Shown piece after piece: positions 16,523 through 24,642 of a stretch of 64,000 nucleotides of DNA. The notes beneath the pieces were generated by a model. It had not been told where the DNA came from and made no database searches. It saw only the letters and a list, made by a program, of their open reading frames with translations. This DNA comes from JBDIAG01 sp047974565 (lineage in GTDB: Bacteria > Actinomycetota > Actinomycetes > Actinomycetales > CAWJMD01). The stretch is from assembly GCA_047974565.1 (NCBI GenBank), contig JBKECN010000035.1, positions 1 through 64,000 of the forward strand. The letters are read 5' to 3'. A program made the translations under genes and the position numbers. The stretch's first letter is position 1, and every line of letters begins with the position of its first letter.

Positions 16523-18301
16523 TCAGGGGGCCAGCCGATCGAGCAGCGGCGAACTGTAGATCCGGTAAGGATCCAGTCTGGTCAGCACCTCCAAGGCCGC
16601 CTCGAAGGTAGTCCGCCGGTGCTGCCCCTGGCTGAGTGAGGCGGGAATGGTCTGCCCGATCAGCCGAGTGTCGGTGAAGGCGCCTTGGGAGGTGTAGGCC
16701 CATCCCTTGGACCATTCCACCCGCACGCTGCTGCGGTTCCCGGTGAAGGCGGCGAAGAGCCACCGCTCGAACTCGGTGTAAAAGGGGTTGCGGCCTGCGG
16801 TGAAGGGCAGGGTGAGCAGGTCCAGGTACACCGCGCAGTCCCACTCGGGGTGGTCGGGGCGGCGGCGGGTGGGCGACAGCCAGGGGTCCTGCGCTCGCGG
16901 CACCGCGCAGTCCGCCGGATCATCGAGGCCGGTGACCCGGATCTCCATCGGCCCGTTCACCGGATACTCCCCGCGGGCGGTGTACTCCGAAAGCAGTTGC
17001 TGGAACTGGGAGTACACCTCGTGCACCACCCACTGCACGTCTCGGCGAGCGCACAGGATGGCGTAGCCGTTGGCGGTCACCCGGACCGTGCTGGGAAGCA
17101 CGTACCGCAGCAGGTAGCTGGCGTTGCCCCACAGGTCGGCGGTGGCCGTGGCGGCCAAGCCTGCCTCGATGCCGGCGGCCTGACCCTGGGCGAAAGCCAC
17201 GCCATTGGCCGGGTCCTGGTAGACCAGCCGCACTCCTTCGTCCAACGCTGCCCCCGCATCGGCGAAGGGATAGTTGTAGGGACCGGAGACGGCTCGGGAG
17301 CCATCCGGGACGCGCAACGGCGAGGTGACGCGCCAGGTCTTGAGCCAGGGCCGCTCGGTGAAAGGCAGCCAGATGATCTCCAGCCGACCGGTCAGGTCCA
17401 GGTAGTGGCTGACCGTTCGCCCAGCGGTTCCCGGCGCGGCGGCCAACTCCGCCATCGGGACGTCGACGAAGGATTCGCACCGCATCGTCTGGCGGGGGCC
17501 GACCCGCAGGGTGACCTCGGTGATGAAGGCCCGCCCGAGATGAACGAGCAAGGCGCCGATGTCGTAGTCGGTTCGATCGAACCTGGTGGCCTGGTATCGA
17601 CCAGAGGCCTTGTCCCACACGACCGCTCGCAGGCTGAGAACGAGGTTGGAGAGCGAACCGTAGGAGTGTCCGGGAGCTAAGGTCTCTCCGAATCCCGGCA
17701 CCGCGGCGCCGTGGCCCCCGATAGCCAGGACTCCGCCTACCGTCACGTCTCCCAATGCCGGGCAGTGGGCCAGGCCGCGATCCATCGCGTCCAGTTGAGT
17801 GAGCAGGGCGTCCATACTGGCTCCGGCGCCGACCACGACGGCGTCCGGGGCAGACCTGATCGCGGTCAAACCCTGTCGGGTGTCGAGCAGGAGAACCTTG
17901 CGGGTATCCTCTCCGTCGGCCACGGTGAGGGGAGACCAGTTGTGCGAGAAGCCTTTCGGTCGCACCCGGTAGCCATTGGCGGCAGCCCAGTTGACAACGG
18001 CGACAACGTGTTCCTCGCTCGTCACGTCGACCGTCCAGAGTGGTTCGGTGACGATGTCTCCAGCCCAGTTGCGATACTCCTGGCGGTACGGGGCGACCCC
18101 GCCAGGGAGATTCTGAGGTGAATCGTCACCGGGTTCAGACCATAGGCGCCGCGGACCTCGCCTCGGCGCGCCGTGGCGATGCCTCTCGCGTTCGCGACTC
18201 CACAGGCGCCGACCCAGGCCGACCGCGTCCTCGCCGGCCAGCCCGCTGCCTCCGGCGGCGGCACCCTTGATGAATGAACGTCGGCTCAGCCTCACGGCCA
18301 C
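16523..18301 (-). CDS. FAD-dependent oxidase, cholesterol-oxidase II-like (VAO family), Tat-type
   Basis: A 592-residue flavoprotein of the vanillyl-alcohol-oxidase superfamily. The FAD-binding half contains GFSHNWSP, in which His120 is at the position of the covalent FAD histidine of Brevibacterium-type class II cholesterol oxidase, followed by GGVLAIGGHG. The C-terminal half matches the substrate-binding domain of that group. The N-terminus has a twin-arginine motif (SRRSFIKGAAAGG), so export is expected, but the hydrophobic core after it is replaced by a charged Arg/Glu-rich stretch (residues 24-57). That suggests a frameshift pair or decay in the signal peptide. It converges on the kinase gene. 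A sterol or related alcohol is the likely substrate, not proven. Confidence 0.8.
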   Translation of the reverse strand: MAVRLSRRSFIKGAAAGGSGLAGEDAVGLGRRLWSRERERHRHGAPRRGPRRLWSEPGDDSPQNLPGGVAPYRQEYRNWAGDIVTEPLWTVDVTSEEHVVAVVNWAAANGYRVRPKGFSHNWSPLTVADGEDTRKVLLLDTRQGLTAIRSAPDAVVVGAGASMDALLTQLDAMDRGLAHCPALGDVTVGGVLAIGGHGAAVPGFGETLAPGHSYGSLSNLVLSLRAVVWDKASGRYQATRFDRTDYDIGALLVHLGRAFITEVTLRVGPRQTMRCESFVDVPMAELAAAPGTAGRTVSHYLDLTGRLEIIWLPFTERPWLKTWRVTSPLRVPDGSRAVSGPYNYPFADAGAALDEGVRLVYQDPANGVAFAQGQAAGIEAGLAATATADLWGNASYLLRYVLPSTVRVTANGYAILCARRDVQWVVHEVYSQFQQLLSEYTARGEYPVNGPMEIRVTGLDDPADCAVPRAQDPWLSPTRRRPDHPEWDCAVYLDLLTLPFTAGRNPFYTEFERWLFAAFTGNRSSVRVEWSKGWAYTSQGAFTDTRLIGQTIPASLSQGQHRRTTFEAALEVLTRLDPYRIYSSPLLDRLAP

Positions 18302-18536
18302 CTCCAGACCTGGCCAGACCGCCTCACGATAAGGTCACCCGGAGTAACCTCACATTCGGACAACGCCGCCCAATCGGCGGTTCCAATCAGATCGTGCGGG
18401 TCAGAATGCCCCGATCTCTACGCTGCGAAGCCACTACCAGAGCGCCGTTAACCCGTTCAGGTTAACCCATTCGGGGAACTTGGGACTCAGCGGGTAGGGC
18501 CGGCGTCATGCAGGCCGTGTCGCCACCCGGGCTTGG

Positions 18537-18578
18537 TGTGCCACCACCGTGGCAGTTGATGTGCCGCCACCGTGGCAG
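18537..18578. repeat. Two 19-bp direct repeats
   Basis: TGTGCCRCCACCGTGGCAG occurs at 18537-18555 and 18560-18578, differing at one purine (period 23 nt). CCACCGTGG inside each copy is close to a palindrome. Degenerate half-copies flank them near 18516 and 18583. Confidence 0.55.
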
Positions 18579-18630
18579 GCTATGTCGCCGGCACGGGAGG
18601 AGTGGAACGGCACGCAGCAGCTGAACCGGC

Positions 18631-18676
18631 CCGCTGAAAGGCCGACCCCAGTTGAACGGCCGGGCCGCTGAAAGGC
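18631..18676. repeat. Two 12-bp direct repeats
   Basis: CCGCTGAAAGGC is present at 18631-18642 and 18665-18676, each preceded by a TGAAC-GGCC-like segment, so the true unit is about 30 nt and imperfect. Confidence 0.45.
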
Positions 18677-18770
18677 GGCACCGGGCAAACGGGCTGGATG
18701 GACATCGAATACGAGAGACTCCGGCGAGGCTCCCACTACGTCCCCCGCAGGCCACCTAGCGTGTGAGCCC

Positions 18771-19721
18771 GTGGACTCCAGCGTCATCTTTCTCGCCCTC
18801 ATCGGGCTGTGGCTCGTGTATGTGGTGCCGAATCGACTGACGCGCCGGCACCACGCCCGGCAGACCCGAGTGCACGAGCGGTTCACCCCGACGGCACGCA
18901 CCTTGCAGCCGCGTTCCAGCGAGCCGGTCATCGGCTCGACCCGTCGCGGTCTCCTGCTCCACGATGGCGTGGCCGAACGGATTGCCGGCGACCTGCCGGA
19001 TCCGAGCGCCGAGGCACAGCAGAGCCCCACTGCGGCAACGGGCTCCACCGACGCAGGCCGCACCATCGAGCGCAGTCCCCGCCCCCGTCGGCGCCCGCTG
19101 GTCGGGGTGACGTTCCTGTTGTCCCTGATGGCGCTGGCCGTGCTGACTCCCTTCGCATTCGCCGGAGTCATCGGCTGGACACTGGTGACCGCTCCGCTCC
19201 TGCTGGCCGGTGGGTGCCTGGGAGTCCTTCAGGGCCGGGCTCGTCGGGCCTACGCGCTGGGTGGTTCGCGGGCAGCCGGACTCATCGCCACGGACGGCGA
19301 AACGGCCGCAGAGCAAGGCGTATCGGAGTCGACTCGCCCAACAACCGTGCGCAGCAGCGTGCTTGCTTCGCACGACGAGCCCGTCGGTGCGGCCACGATG
19401 CTGTACGACGAGGCCGCGATCCGGGCGGTGGAACGTGCTGCGGCGGTGGCGGCCGCCCGGGCCGAGGCCGAGGCCGCCAAGCGCCAACGCGAGGAACTGC
19501 TGGCCAACCTCAAGCCGGGCGAGTGGCTGCCCACCGAGGTCCCCAAGCCGGCCTATCTGCTCAAGCCGAATGCACCCACTCGGCCCGCCCAGCCAGCGTC
19601 CGCAGGTCAGGAACCCGCTGCGGTCTCCGGGGCGTCCCAGGACGACGTCCTCGACCTGCGCGACGACCCGCTGGCTTGGGTAGATGAGCATGCGCCGCAG
19701 CGGCGTCGGGTGGTCAGCTAA
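18771..19721 (+). CDS. glpR: GlpR/SepX-like cell-division membrane protein
   Basis: A 316-residue actinobacterial membrane protein. A short N-terminal helix (residues 4-21) runs straight into RRHHARQTR; a central two-helix hairpin is at about 112-150; the rest is cytoplasmic, with an Ala/Glu/Arg-rich helical stretch around 210-245 and a disordered tail. This order, and the start VDSSVIFLALIGLWLVYVVP, match GlpR of corynebacteria and SepX of Streptomyces, divisome-associated proteins that bind the MoeA-like protein Glp. A moeA/glp gene lies 2.7 kb to the right, as expected for the conserved neighbourhood. Start is GTG. The name rests on pattern recognition of the N-terminus and synteny. Confidence 0.75.
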   Translation: MDSSVIFLALIGLWLVYVVPNRLTRRHHARQTRVHERFTPTARTLQPRSSEPVIGSTRRGLLLHDGVAERIAGDLPDPSAEAQQSPTAATGSTDAGRTIERSPRPRRRPLVGVTFLLSLMALAVLTPFAFAGVIGWTLVTAPLLLAGGCLGVLQGRARRAYALGGSRAAGLIATDGETAAEQGVSESTRPTTVRSSVLASHDEPVGAATMLYDEAAIRAVERAAAVAAARAEAEAAKRQREELLANLKPGEWLPTEVPKPAYLLKPNAPTRPAQPASAGQEPAAVSGASQDDVLDLRDDPLAWVDEHAPQRRRVVS

Positions 19722-19757
19722 CTCGTCCGCCGGATGGTCGGAACCACTCGGCCTCAG

Positions 19758-20076
19758 CTGCCACGCCAGGCCAAACGTCACCCGGGTCACGAAGAGAGCC
19801 CGCGCCAAACGTCACCCGGGTCACGAACAGCCGCCCACGGCCACGCAAGACGCTGCCACGCCAGGCCAAACGTCACCCCGGTCACGAAGAGCCCGCGCCA
19901 AACGTCACCCAGGTCACCAACTGCCTGCGCCAAACGTCACCCGGGTCACGAAGAGCAGCCCACGGCCACGCAAGACGCTGCCACGCCAGGCCAAACGTCA
20001 CCCCGGTCACGAAGAGCCCGCGCCAAACCTCACCCCGGTCACGAAGTGCCCCGCGCCAAAACGTCACCCGAGTCAC
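19758..20076. repeat. Nested intergenic repeat array (eight 20-bp cores, 125-bp higher-order unit)
   Basis: Eight copies of CCAAACGTCACCCGGGTCAC (with variants CCCCGG, CCCAGG and CCCGAG) start at 19771, 19805, 19866, 19898, 19930, 19991, 20023 and 20056. The steps are 34, 61, 32, 32, 61, 32 and 33 nt. The 61-nt steps carry an extra segment (CCCACGGCCACGCAAGACG, then CTGCCACGCCAGG), so copies 2-4 repeat as copies 5-7 with a period of exactly 125 nt. Each core contains GTCAC-CCGG-GTCAC. The array fills the gap between glpR and a VOC gene. It translates to repetitive peptides in all frames and is not coding. It is not CRISPR: the intervening segments repeat and no cas genes are present. Confidence 0.9.
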
Positions 20077-20173
20077 TGGCCAACCCGGGCCCACCAAACA
20101 CGACCCACCCGGGGCTGGCAAACTGCGAGCCGACACTGGTACACGGCTGGGGCATCCGCACTAGTCTGCGCGG

Positions 20174-20539
20174 ATGAGGTTGCACCAAGTGGGCCAACGG
20201 GCAACCGACCTGCCTCGGGCGACCGCCTTCTACACCCGGCTGCTCGGCCATGGGCCGGTAGCGACCTTCGACCCCCCAGGGCTGGTGTTCTTCGCCCTCG
20301 GCGAGACCCGGTTGCTACTCGACACGAACGCCCCGAGCGCATTGATCTACCTGCGCGTCGACGATCTCTCGGCCAGAGTGGAAGAGCTCAGGTCAGCCGG
20401 GGTGCAGATCCTCGGTGAGCCACACCCCATCTTTGAGGACACCGACGCCCGCTTCGGGCCGGCCGCCACGGAGTGGATGGCCTTCGTCCGCGACTCCGAG
20501 GGCAACACGGTCGGTTTGGCGAGCAGAGTCCCCGCCTGA
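20174..20539 (+). CDS. VOC-family (glyoxalase-fold) protein
   Basis: A 121-residue single-module vicinal-oxygen-chelate protein. The beta-alpha-beta-beta-beta pattern is visible: RLHQVGQRATDLPRATAFYTRLLG at the start, then FFALGETRLLLD, and a second half with IYLRVDDLSARVEEL and a final FVRDSEGNTVGLAS. Candidate metal ligands are His4 and a glutamate in the first half. Members include glyoxalases, dioxygenases and antibiotic-binding proteins, so the function cannot be assigned. The start follows the repeat array. Confidence 0.82.
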   Translation: MRLHQVGQRATDLPRATAFYTRLLGHGPVATFDPPGLVFFALGETRLLLDTNAPSALIYLRVDDLSARVEELRSAGVQILGEPHPIFEDTDARFGPAATEWMAFVRDSEGNTVGLASRVPA

Positions 20540-20584
20540 GGCCATCCACGTTCGCCACCGCGGGATGGCCCCCGGCAACCGCAG

Positions 20585-20622
20585 CCTTCCCCATGTCGTC
20601 CGGCCTTCGCCATGTCGTCCGG
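20585..20622. repeat. 19-bp tandem duplication
   Basis: CCTTCSCCATGTCGTCCGG occurs twice in tandem (20585-20603 and 20604-20622) with one mismatch, between the convergent VOC and acetyltransferase genes. Probably slippage; no terminator hairpin is evident here. Confidence 0.5.
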
Positions 20623-20651
20623 GAGCCTTCGGGACCATCGAGCCGACCAGG

Positions 20652-21257
20652 TCAGCGCAACCCGACCCGCGTGATGAGCCCACCGGCGGGCAGTTCCTCG
20701 GCGGTGAGGGCGAAGGTGCGGTGATCCCGCCAGGCACCGTCGATGTGCAGGTACCGCAGCCGGACGCCCTCGTCTCGAAAACCCAACTTCTGCACCACAC
20801 GCAGGCTTGCAGCATTCTCCGGACGGATATTGATCTCGATCCGGTGGATGGCCATCGCGGCGACGGCATGGTCGGTCAGCAGCGCAACGCTCACCGGGAC
20901 GATGCCGCGCCCGGCCCGGCCGGAGTCGATCCAGTAGCCGATCGCACCGCTGCGCAAGGAGCCCCAGACGATGCAGGACAGGGACACCTGACCGGCCAGC
21001 CTGCCGTCCACCTCGATGGCCAGGTTGAAGGCCTGCCCCATCCTGGCCAGGCGATTGTTACCCCGCACCAACTGCCCGAATCCCAGCGGCTGGCCACCGC
21101 CCGGCGCGGTCGACTCCCACGGCCGCAACCAGTCAACATTCGTCTCACGGAGTTCGCGCCAGGCCCGTCGGTCGCGCAGCCGCAGCGGCCGCAGCACCAC
21201 CGGACCCGAACGCAGCACCAAGGGCCATCCGGCGACGGCCCCGTCCAGGCCGCTCAT
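20652..21257 (-). CDS. GNAT acetyltransferase, RimJ-like
   Basis: A 201-residue GNAT N-acetyltransferase of the RimJ/RimL class, which acetylates protein N-termini such as ribosomal S5 or small amines. The acetyl-CoA loop is in SGRAGRGIVP (about residues 112-121), followed by the helix VALLTDHA, and IEINIRPENAASLRVVQKLGF is the usual motif-B region. In many actinobacteria a RimJ-like gene sits beside mogA, moaC and moeA/glp, exactly as here. It ends the leftward gene string; a 95-nt gap separates it from mogA. Exact substrate unknown. Confidence 0.87.
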   Translation of the reverse strand: MSGLDGAVAGWPLVLRSGPVVLRPLRLRDRRAWRELRETNVDWLRPWESTAPGGGQPLGFGQLVRGNNRLARMGQAFNLAIEVDGRLAGQVSLSCIVWGSLRSGAIGYWIDSGRAGRGIVPVSVALLTDHAVAAMAIHRIEINIRPENAASLRVVQKLGFRDEGVRLRYLHIDGAWRDHRTFALTAEELPAGGLITRVGLR

Positions 21258-21352
21258 CGCCCACCCCGGGACAGCTCGGCGGGCAGGCCAACCCAGCCGG
21301 ATGCCACCACCGACTTCACCGGCTGCCTCGGCTCACGTGTCATCCCCCAGAC

Positions 21353-21895
21353 TCACCCGGCATCGTCGTGCCCGGCATCACGCCGCTGCCCTCCGGCGAT
21401 CTGGTCCAGCAGGTGCCCCAGGACGGGCGCCAGTACCGCCACACCATCACGCACCGCACCGGTGGACCCAGGCAGGTTCACCACCACGGTGTCACCCGCC
21501 AAGCCGGCCAGCCCGCGCGAGAGCATCGCAGTCGGCACACCGGCGCTGACCCCGCGCGCCCGGATGGCCTCGGCGATTCCCGGGATCTCCCGGTCGAGCA
21601 CCGAACGGGTCATCTCCGGCGTGCGATCGGTCCGGCTGACTCCGGTGCCTCCGGTAGTGACGAGGAGGTGGTAGCCGGCCCACACTCCCTCCTGCAGGGC
21701 CACACGCACCGGCTCCCCGTCGGGGACCACCCTGGGACCGTCCACCTGCAGGCCGAGAGCGAGAAGCGCCTCGACGAGCAGTGGGCCACTGCGGTCCGGG
21801 CGTTCCCCCCGAGCGCTGCGATCCGAGGCAGTGATCACCAGCGCCCGCGCGCGGAGTGGGTGGTCCTGAGAGGACGGCACCTGCGAGCCGGTCAC
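21353..21895 (-). CDS. mogA: Molybdopterin adenylyltransferase MogA/MoaB
   Basis: A 180-residue MogA/MoaB-family enzyme that adenylylates molybdopterin before metal insertion. Signatures are the early VITASDRSARG, the TTGGTG nucleotide loop (about residues 80-85) and VNLPGSTGAVRDG near the C-terminus. It starts inside the end of moaC with a 4-nt ATGA overlap (21892-21895), so the two are translationally coupled. It works with MoaC and MoeA in the same gene string for molybdenum cofactor. MogA and MoaB cannot be told apart from sequence alone. Confidence 0.9.
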   Translation of the reverse strand: MTGSQVPSSQDHPLRARALVITASDRSARGERPDRSGPLLVEALLALGLQVDGPRVVPDGEPVRVALQEGVWAGYHLLVTTGGTGVSRTDRTPEMTRSVLDREIPGIAEAIRARGVSAGVPTAMLSRGLAGLAGDTVVVNLPGSTGAVRDGVAVLAPVLGHLLDQIAGGQRRDAGHDDAG

Positions 21896-22458
21896 GGCGC
21901 CGTCCAGTCGCCCCGGCGCCCACCGGACTTGGCCACGACGCGGATGTCGGTGATCCGGGTGTGCTGGTCAAGTGCCTTGATCATGTCCACCAGGGCGAGC
22001 CCGGCCACCGAGACGGCGGTGAGCGCCTCCATCTCGATCCCGGTGCGATCTGCGGTGCGCACCGTGGCCTCGATGTCGACGCCGTCGTCGGTCACGGTGA
22101 GGTCGACGTTCACCGCGTGGATGGCGATGGGGTGGGCGAGCGGGATCAGCTCGGGGGTGCGCTTGGCGGCCTGGATGCCGGCCAGTCGCGCCACCGCGAG
22201 CGCGTCACCCTTGGGTACCTGATTCGGTGACGATCCACGCAGGGCCTCGATCACCCGGGCGCAGGTCAGTACCCGGCCGCGGGCGGTGGCCTGGCGGACG
22301 GTGACCGCTTTGCCACTGACGTCGACCATCCGCGCCGCGCCCCGGTCGTCGAGGTGGGTCAGGTGGGCTTGCTGCTTGTCGGGCGGCGGCCCTGACGGGT
22401 TCACCGGTGCTGGCTGCTGCCCGTCGTCGGGGCCTGTGCGCTGCTCGGAGCCAGTCAT
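21892..22458 (-). CDS. moaC: Cyclic pyranopterin monophosphate synthase MoaC
   Basis: MoaC converts 3',8-cyclo-7,8-dihydro-GTP to cyclic pyranopterin monophosphate in molybdenum-cofactor synthesis. The 188-residue product has a disordered N-terminal tail of about 30 residues, then ARMVDVSGKAVTVRQA, the KGDALAVARLAGI helix, LIPLAHP and the active-site helix MEALTAVSVAGLALVDM. An in-frame ATG at 22473 exists, but GGGAGGA lies just before the ATG at 22458, which I chose. The gene follows moeA/glp with only 11 nt between and overlaps mogA. Confidence 0.93.
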   Translation of the reverse strand: MTGSEQRTGPDDGQQPAPVNPSGPPPDKQQAHLTHLDDRGAARMVDVSGKAVTVRQATARGRVLTCARVIEALRGSSPNQVPKGDALAVARLAGIQAAKRTPELIPLAHPIAIHAVNVDLTVTDDGVDIEATVRTADRTGIEMEALTAVSVAGLALVDMIKALDQHTRITDIRVVAKSGGRRGDWTAP

Positions 22459-22469
22459 CTCGTCCTCCC

Positions 22470-23693
22470 TCATCGGTTCAGTACGAGGCAGTGGACGATG
22501 TCCCCGGGGTCGACCTGGGTGCTCTCGGCGGGCACGATCGCCAGGGCGTCACTCGCGGCGAGATCGGCCACCAAGTGCGAGCGTTGCCCGCCGACCGGGG
22601 CGACCCGCAGCATGTCCCCCTCGGTGTGCAGGCGCGCCCGGGCGTACTGCACCTTGCCCTGGGGGCTCCGCCAGCCCTTCGAGGCGACCGCCGGAATGGT
22701 GCCGACAGGTTCGGTGAGGCCGGCGAGCCGCCGCAGCACCGGGGTGGCGAAGACGAGGAACGACACGAAGGTGGAGACCGGGTTTCCGGGCAGGGTGAGG
22801 ATGGGCACCGTCCGCCCGTCCGCGGTCACCGTCCCGCACCCCTGTGGCATGCCCGGCTGCATCGCCACCTTGCGAAAGCTCACCGCGCCGGTGGCCGAGA
22901 GCACTTCCTTGACGGTGTCATAGGCGCCCGCGCTCACCCCGCCGGAGGTCAGGACGAGGTCCACGGCGCCCGCGTGCGCCTGGAGCACCTGGGCCAAGGC
23001 CTCGGGCTCGTCCGGAACGATCGGCGGGCGCACGGCCTGCATGCCGAGGCTGGTGACCTGGGCCTGCAGCAGGTGCGCGTTCGACTCGTGGAGCTGCCCA
23101 GGACGCAGCGCCTGGCCGGGCTCGACCAGTTCGCTGCCGGTGGCGAGCACGAGCACCCGCGGCGCTCGATGCACCTGCACGTGGGCGACACCGGCGGCGG
23201 CCAGCAGACCGATCCGCCGCGACGTCAGCTCGGCGCCGGACGCCAGCAACTCCTCGCCGGCCCGCACGTCCTCACCGACCTGCCGGATGCTCTCCCCCGG
23301 GTCCACCGGCGAGTAGACCAGCACCTGATCCGTGCCGGCGTCGGTGCGCTCGACCTGCACGACCGCACCGGTGCCCGGCGGAACGCAGGCCCCGGTCATG
23401 ATCCGCACCGCCTCCCCCCGCGCGAACGGGCTAGAGCGCACCCGGCCGGCGGGCAGATCGTCCACCACCGTCAACCGCGTCGGGTTGTCCCCGCTCGCCT
23501 GGGCCAGATCCTGCGGATGCACCGCGTACCCATCCATGGCCGAGTTCGCGCACCCGGGCAGCGAGACCGGCGAGGTGACCGGCGCGGCGAGTGCCCGGCC
23601 CAACGCCTCGGTGAGGCTCACCGTCTCCGCAGGCAACGGAGCTGCCAGCGCCAGGCAGTCGGCCAAGTGCTCGGGTACCGGCATCAGGGGCAT
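22470..23693 (-). CDS. moeA: Molybdopterin molybdotransferase MoeA / division protein Glp
   Basis: A 407-residue MoeA-family protein. The N-terminal part has PGCANSAMDGYAV, conserved in molybdenum insertion enzymes. The MPT-binding core has VLATGSELV, then TSGGVSAGAYD (about residue 255-265) and GNPVSTFVSF. In actinobacteria a MoeA paralogue next to glpR/sepX, Glp, binds FtsZ and the membrane protein GlpR, and this copy sits in that neighbourhood along with moaC and mogA. It may be enzymatic, structural or both. ATGs at 23693 and 23684 are both possible; neither has a strong ribosome binding site. It diverges from the 5-FTHF cyclo-ligase gene. Confidence 0.9.
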   Translation of the reverse strand: MPLMPVPEHLADCLALAAPLPAETVSLTEALGRALAAPVTSPVSLPGCANSAMDGYAVHPQDLAQASGDNPTRLTVVDDLPAGRVRSSPFARGEAVRIMTGACVPPGTGAVVQVERTDAGTDQVLVYSPVDPGESIRQVGEDVRAGEELLASGAELTSRRIGLLAAAGVAHVQVHRAPRVLVLATGSELVEPGQALRPGQLHESNAHLLQAQVTSLGMQAVRPPIVPDEPEALAQVLQAHAGAVDLVLTSGGVSAGAYDTVKEVLSATGAVSFRKVAMQPGMPQGCGTVTADGRTVPILTLPGNPVSTFVSFLVFATPVLRRLAGLTEPVGTIPAVASKGWRSPQGKVQYARARLHTEGDMLRVAPVGGQRSHLVADLAASDALAIVPAESTQVDPGDIVHCLVLNR

Positions 23694-23916
23694 AGTCGCC
23701 GACTGTATGGCATGTCCCAGCAGATACCGCGGTGCGGCAGATGCCGCGACCCGACCGCATCTGCGCGACCCACGCGCGATCGTGGCGGCCGGTCCGTGTG
23801 CAGGCCCTGCGGACGGCTCACCCACGGGAACGGACGTCACGGGACAGCCCTCACCGGCACGGACCTCACCGGCCCAGACCACGCCGCACCGGTACGTCAG
23901 GTCGCACACTGGTGCG

Positions 23917-24537
23917 GTGTCCATCGCTGACGACAAGGCCGAACTGCGCGCCCGGGTACGCACCAGCCGCCGGCTCCGCACCGAATCAGACGGGCGCCGC
24001 GACGCAGAGGGTCTGCTGCAGATCGGTTCGTCCCGCCCCGAACTCGCCCAGGCCCGAGAACTCACCGCCTACGTGGCGCTGACCGGCGAACCCGATGTCG
24101 GGCCGTTATGTGAGCAGCTGCGAGCCAGCGGGACGAAGATCTGGCTCCCCGTGGTGACGCACGCGGACGACACCCCGATGCTGACCTGGGCCGACGCCGC
24201 CGAGGGAGTCGCACCCGGCGCCCGCACCCCCACCGGCGCGGTGCTCCTCGAGCCGGTGGGCGAACGCCACGATCGGATAACTCCCGACGTCGTGCTCGTG
24301 CCCGGCCTGGCGGTCGACCTCACCGGTGCGCGGCTGGGCCAGGGGGCCGGCTACTACGACCGGACGGTGGAACGGTCGCGATGGTCGCACGGCAGGCCCG
24401 GCATCGACCGACCGTGGCTGGTAGCCGTCCTGCACGACGACGAGGTACTCCCCCAGGTGCCGGCCGAGGACCACGACGTGCGAGCCGACGCCATCTGCAC
24501 CCCCTCCCGGTGGATCCGGGTGGGCGGCCGGTCATGA
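23917..24537 (+). CDS. 5-formyltetrahydrofolate cyclo-ligase
   Basis: A 206-residue enzyme that converts 5-formyl-THF to 5,10-methenyl-THF with ATP. The N-terminal KAELRARVRTSRR carries the basic residues of the nucleotide site. The family signature LGQGAGYYDRTVER is at about residues 135-150, preceded by VLVPGLAVDLTGARLG. The GTG start is the point where similarity begins; the frame is open far upstream, antisense to moeA, and that part is not coding. It diverges from moeA/glp, a common actinobacterial arrangement, and ends before a terminator-like hairpin. Confidence 0.92.
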   Translation: MSIADDKAELRARVRTSRRLRTESDGRRDAEGLLQIGSSRPELAQARELTAYVALTGEPDVGPLCEQLRASGTKIWLPVVTHADDTPMLTWADAAEGVAPGARTPTGAVLLEPVGERHDRITPDVVLVPGLAVDLTGARLGQGAGYYDRTVERSRWSHGRPGIDRPWLVAVLHDDEVLPQVPAEDHDVRADAICTPSRWIRVGGRS

Positions 24538-24581
24538 TCAGCCGGTCCTGGCCGTCCCTCCCAGCTCGTTGAGCGGTAACC

Positions 24582-24617
24582 CTGCCCGGCGGCCGAGGTC
24601 GGCGGCCGGACGGGCAG
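24582..24617. terminator. Hairpin between convergent genes
   Basis: CTGCCCG (24582-24588) pairs with CGGGCAG (24611-24617), and inner CGGCCG segments extend the stem around a short loop. It lies 45 nt after the cyclo-ligase stop and 18 nt after the penicillin-acylase stop on the other strand, so it may terminate both. Confidence 0.5.
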
Positions 24618-24642
24618 ATCATGAAGACGGGCAGATCATGAA
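24609..24642. repeat. 17-bp tandem duplication across the acylase stop codon
   Basis: GACGGGCAGATCATGAA is present twice in perfect tandem (24609-24625, 24626-24642). The second copy contains the stop codon of the penicillin-acylase gene, so the duplication has rebuilt the 3' end without changing the protein. Confidence 0.65.

Larger units (their letters stand above)
18302..18770. other. Intergenic region between flavoprotein and glpR, repeat-bearing
   Basis: About 470 nt without a supported gene. The first 180 nt, less GC-rich, probably hold the promoter of the flavoprotein. The second half contains short degenerate repeats (listed separately). The stretch just before 18771 should carry the glpR promoter, though I see no clear boxes. 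Confidence 0.45.

Noticed and set aside
19758..20076. Repeat array as a CRISPR locus
   Set aside because: The segments between cores are themselves repeated, the steps are irregular, cores vary, and no cas gene is in the window.
19734..20418. Several long ORFs through the repeat array
   Set aside because: All frames are open because the repeat lacks stops; products are repeat-encoded and non-conserved.
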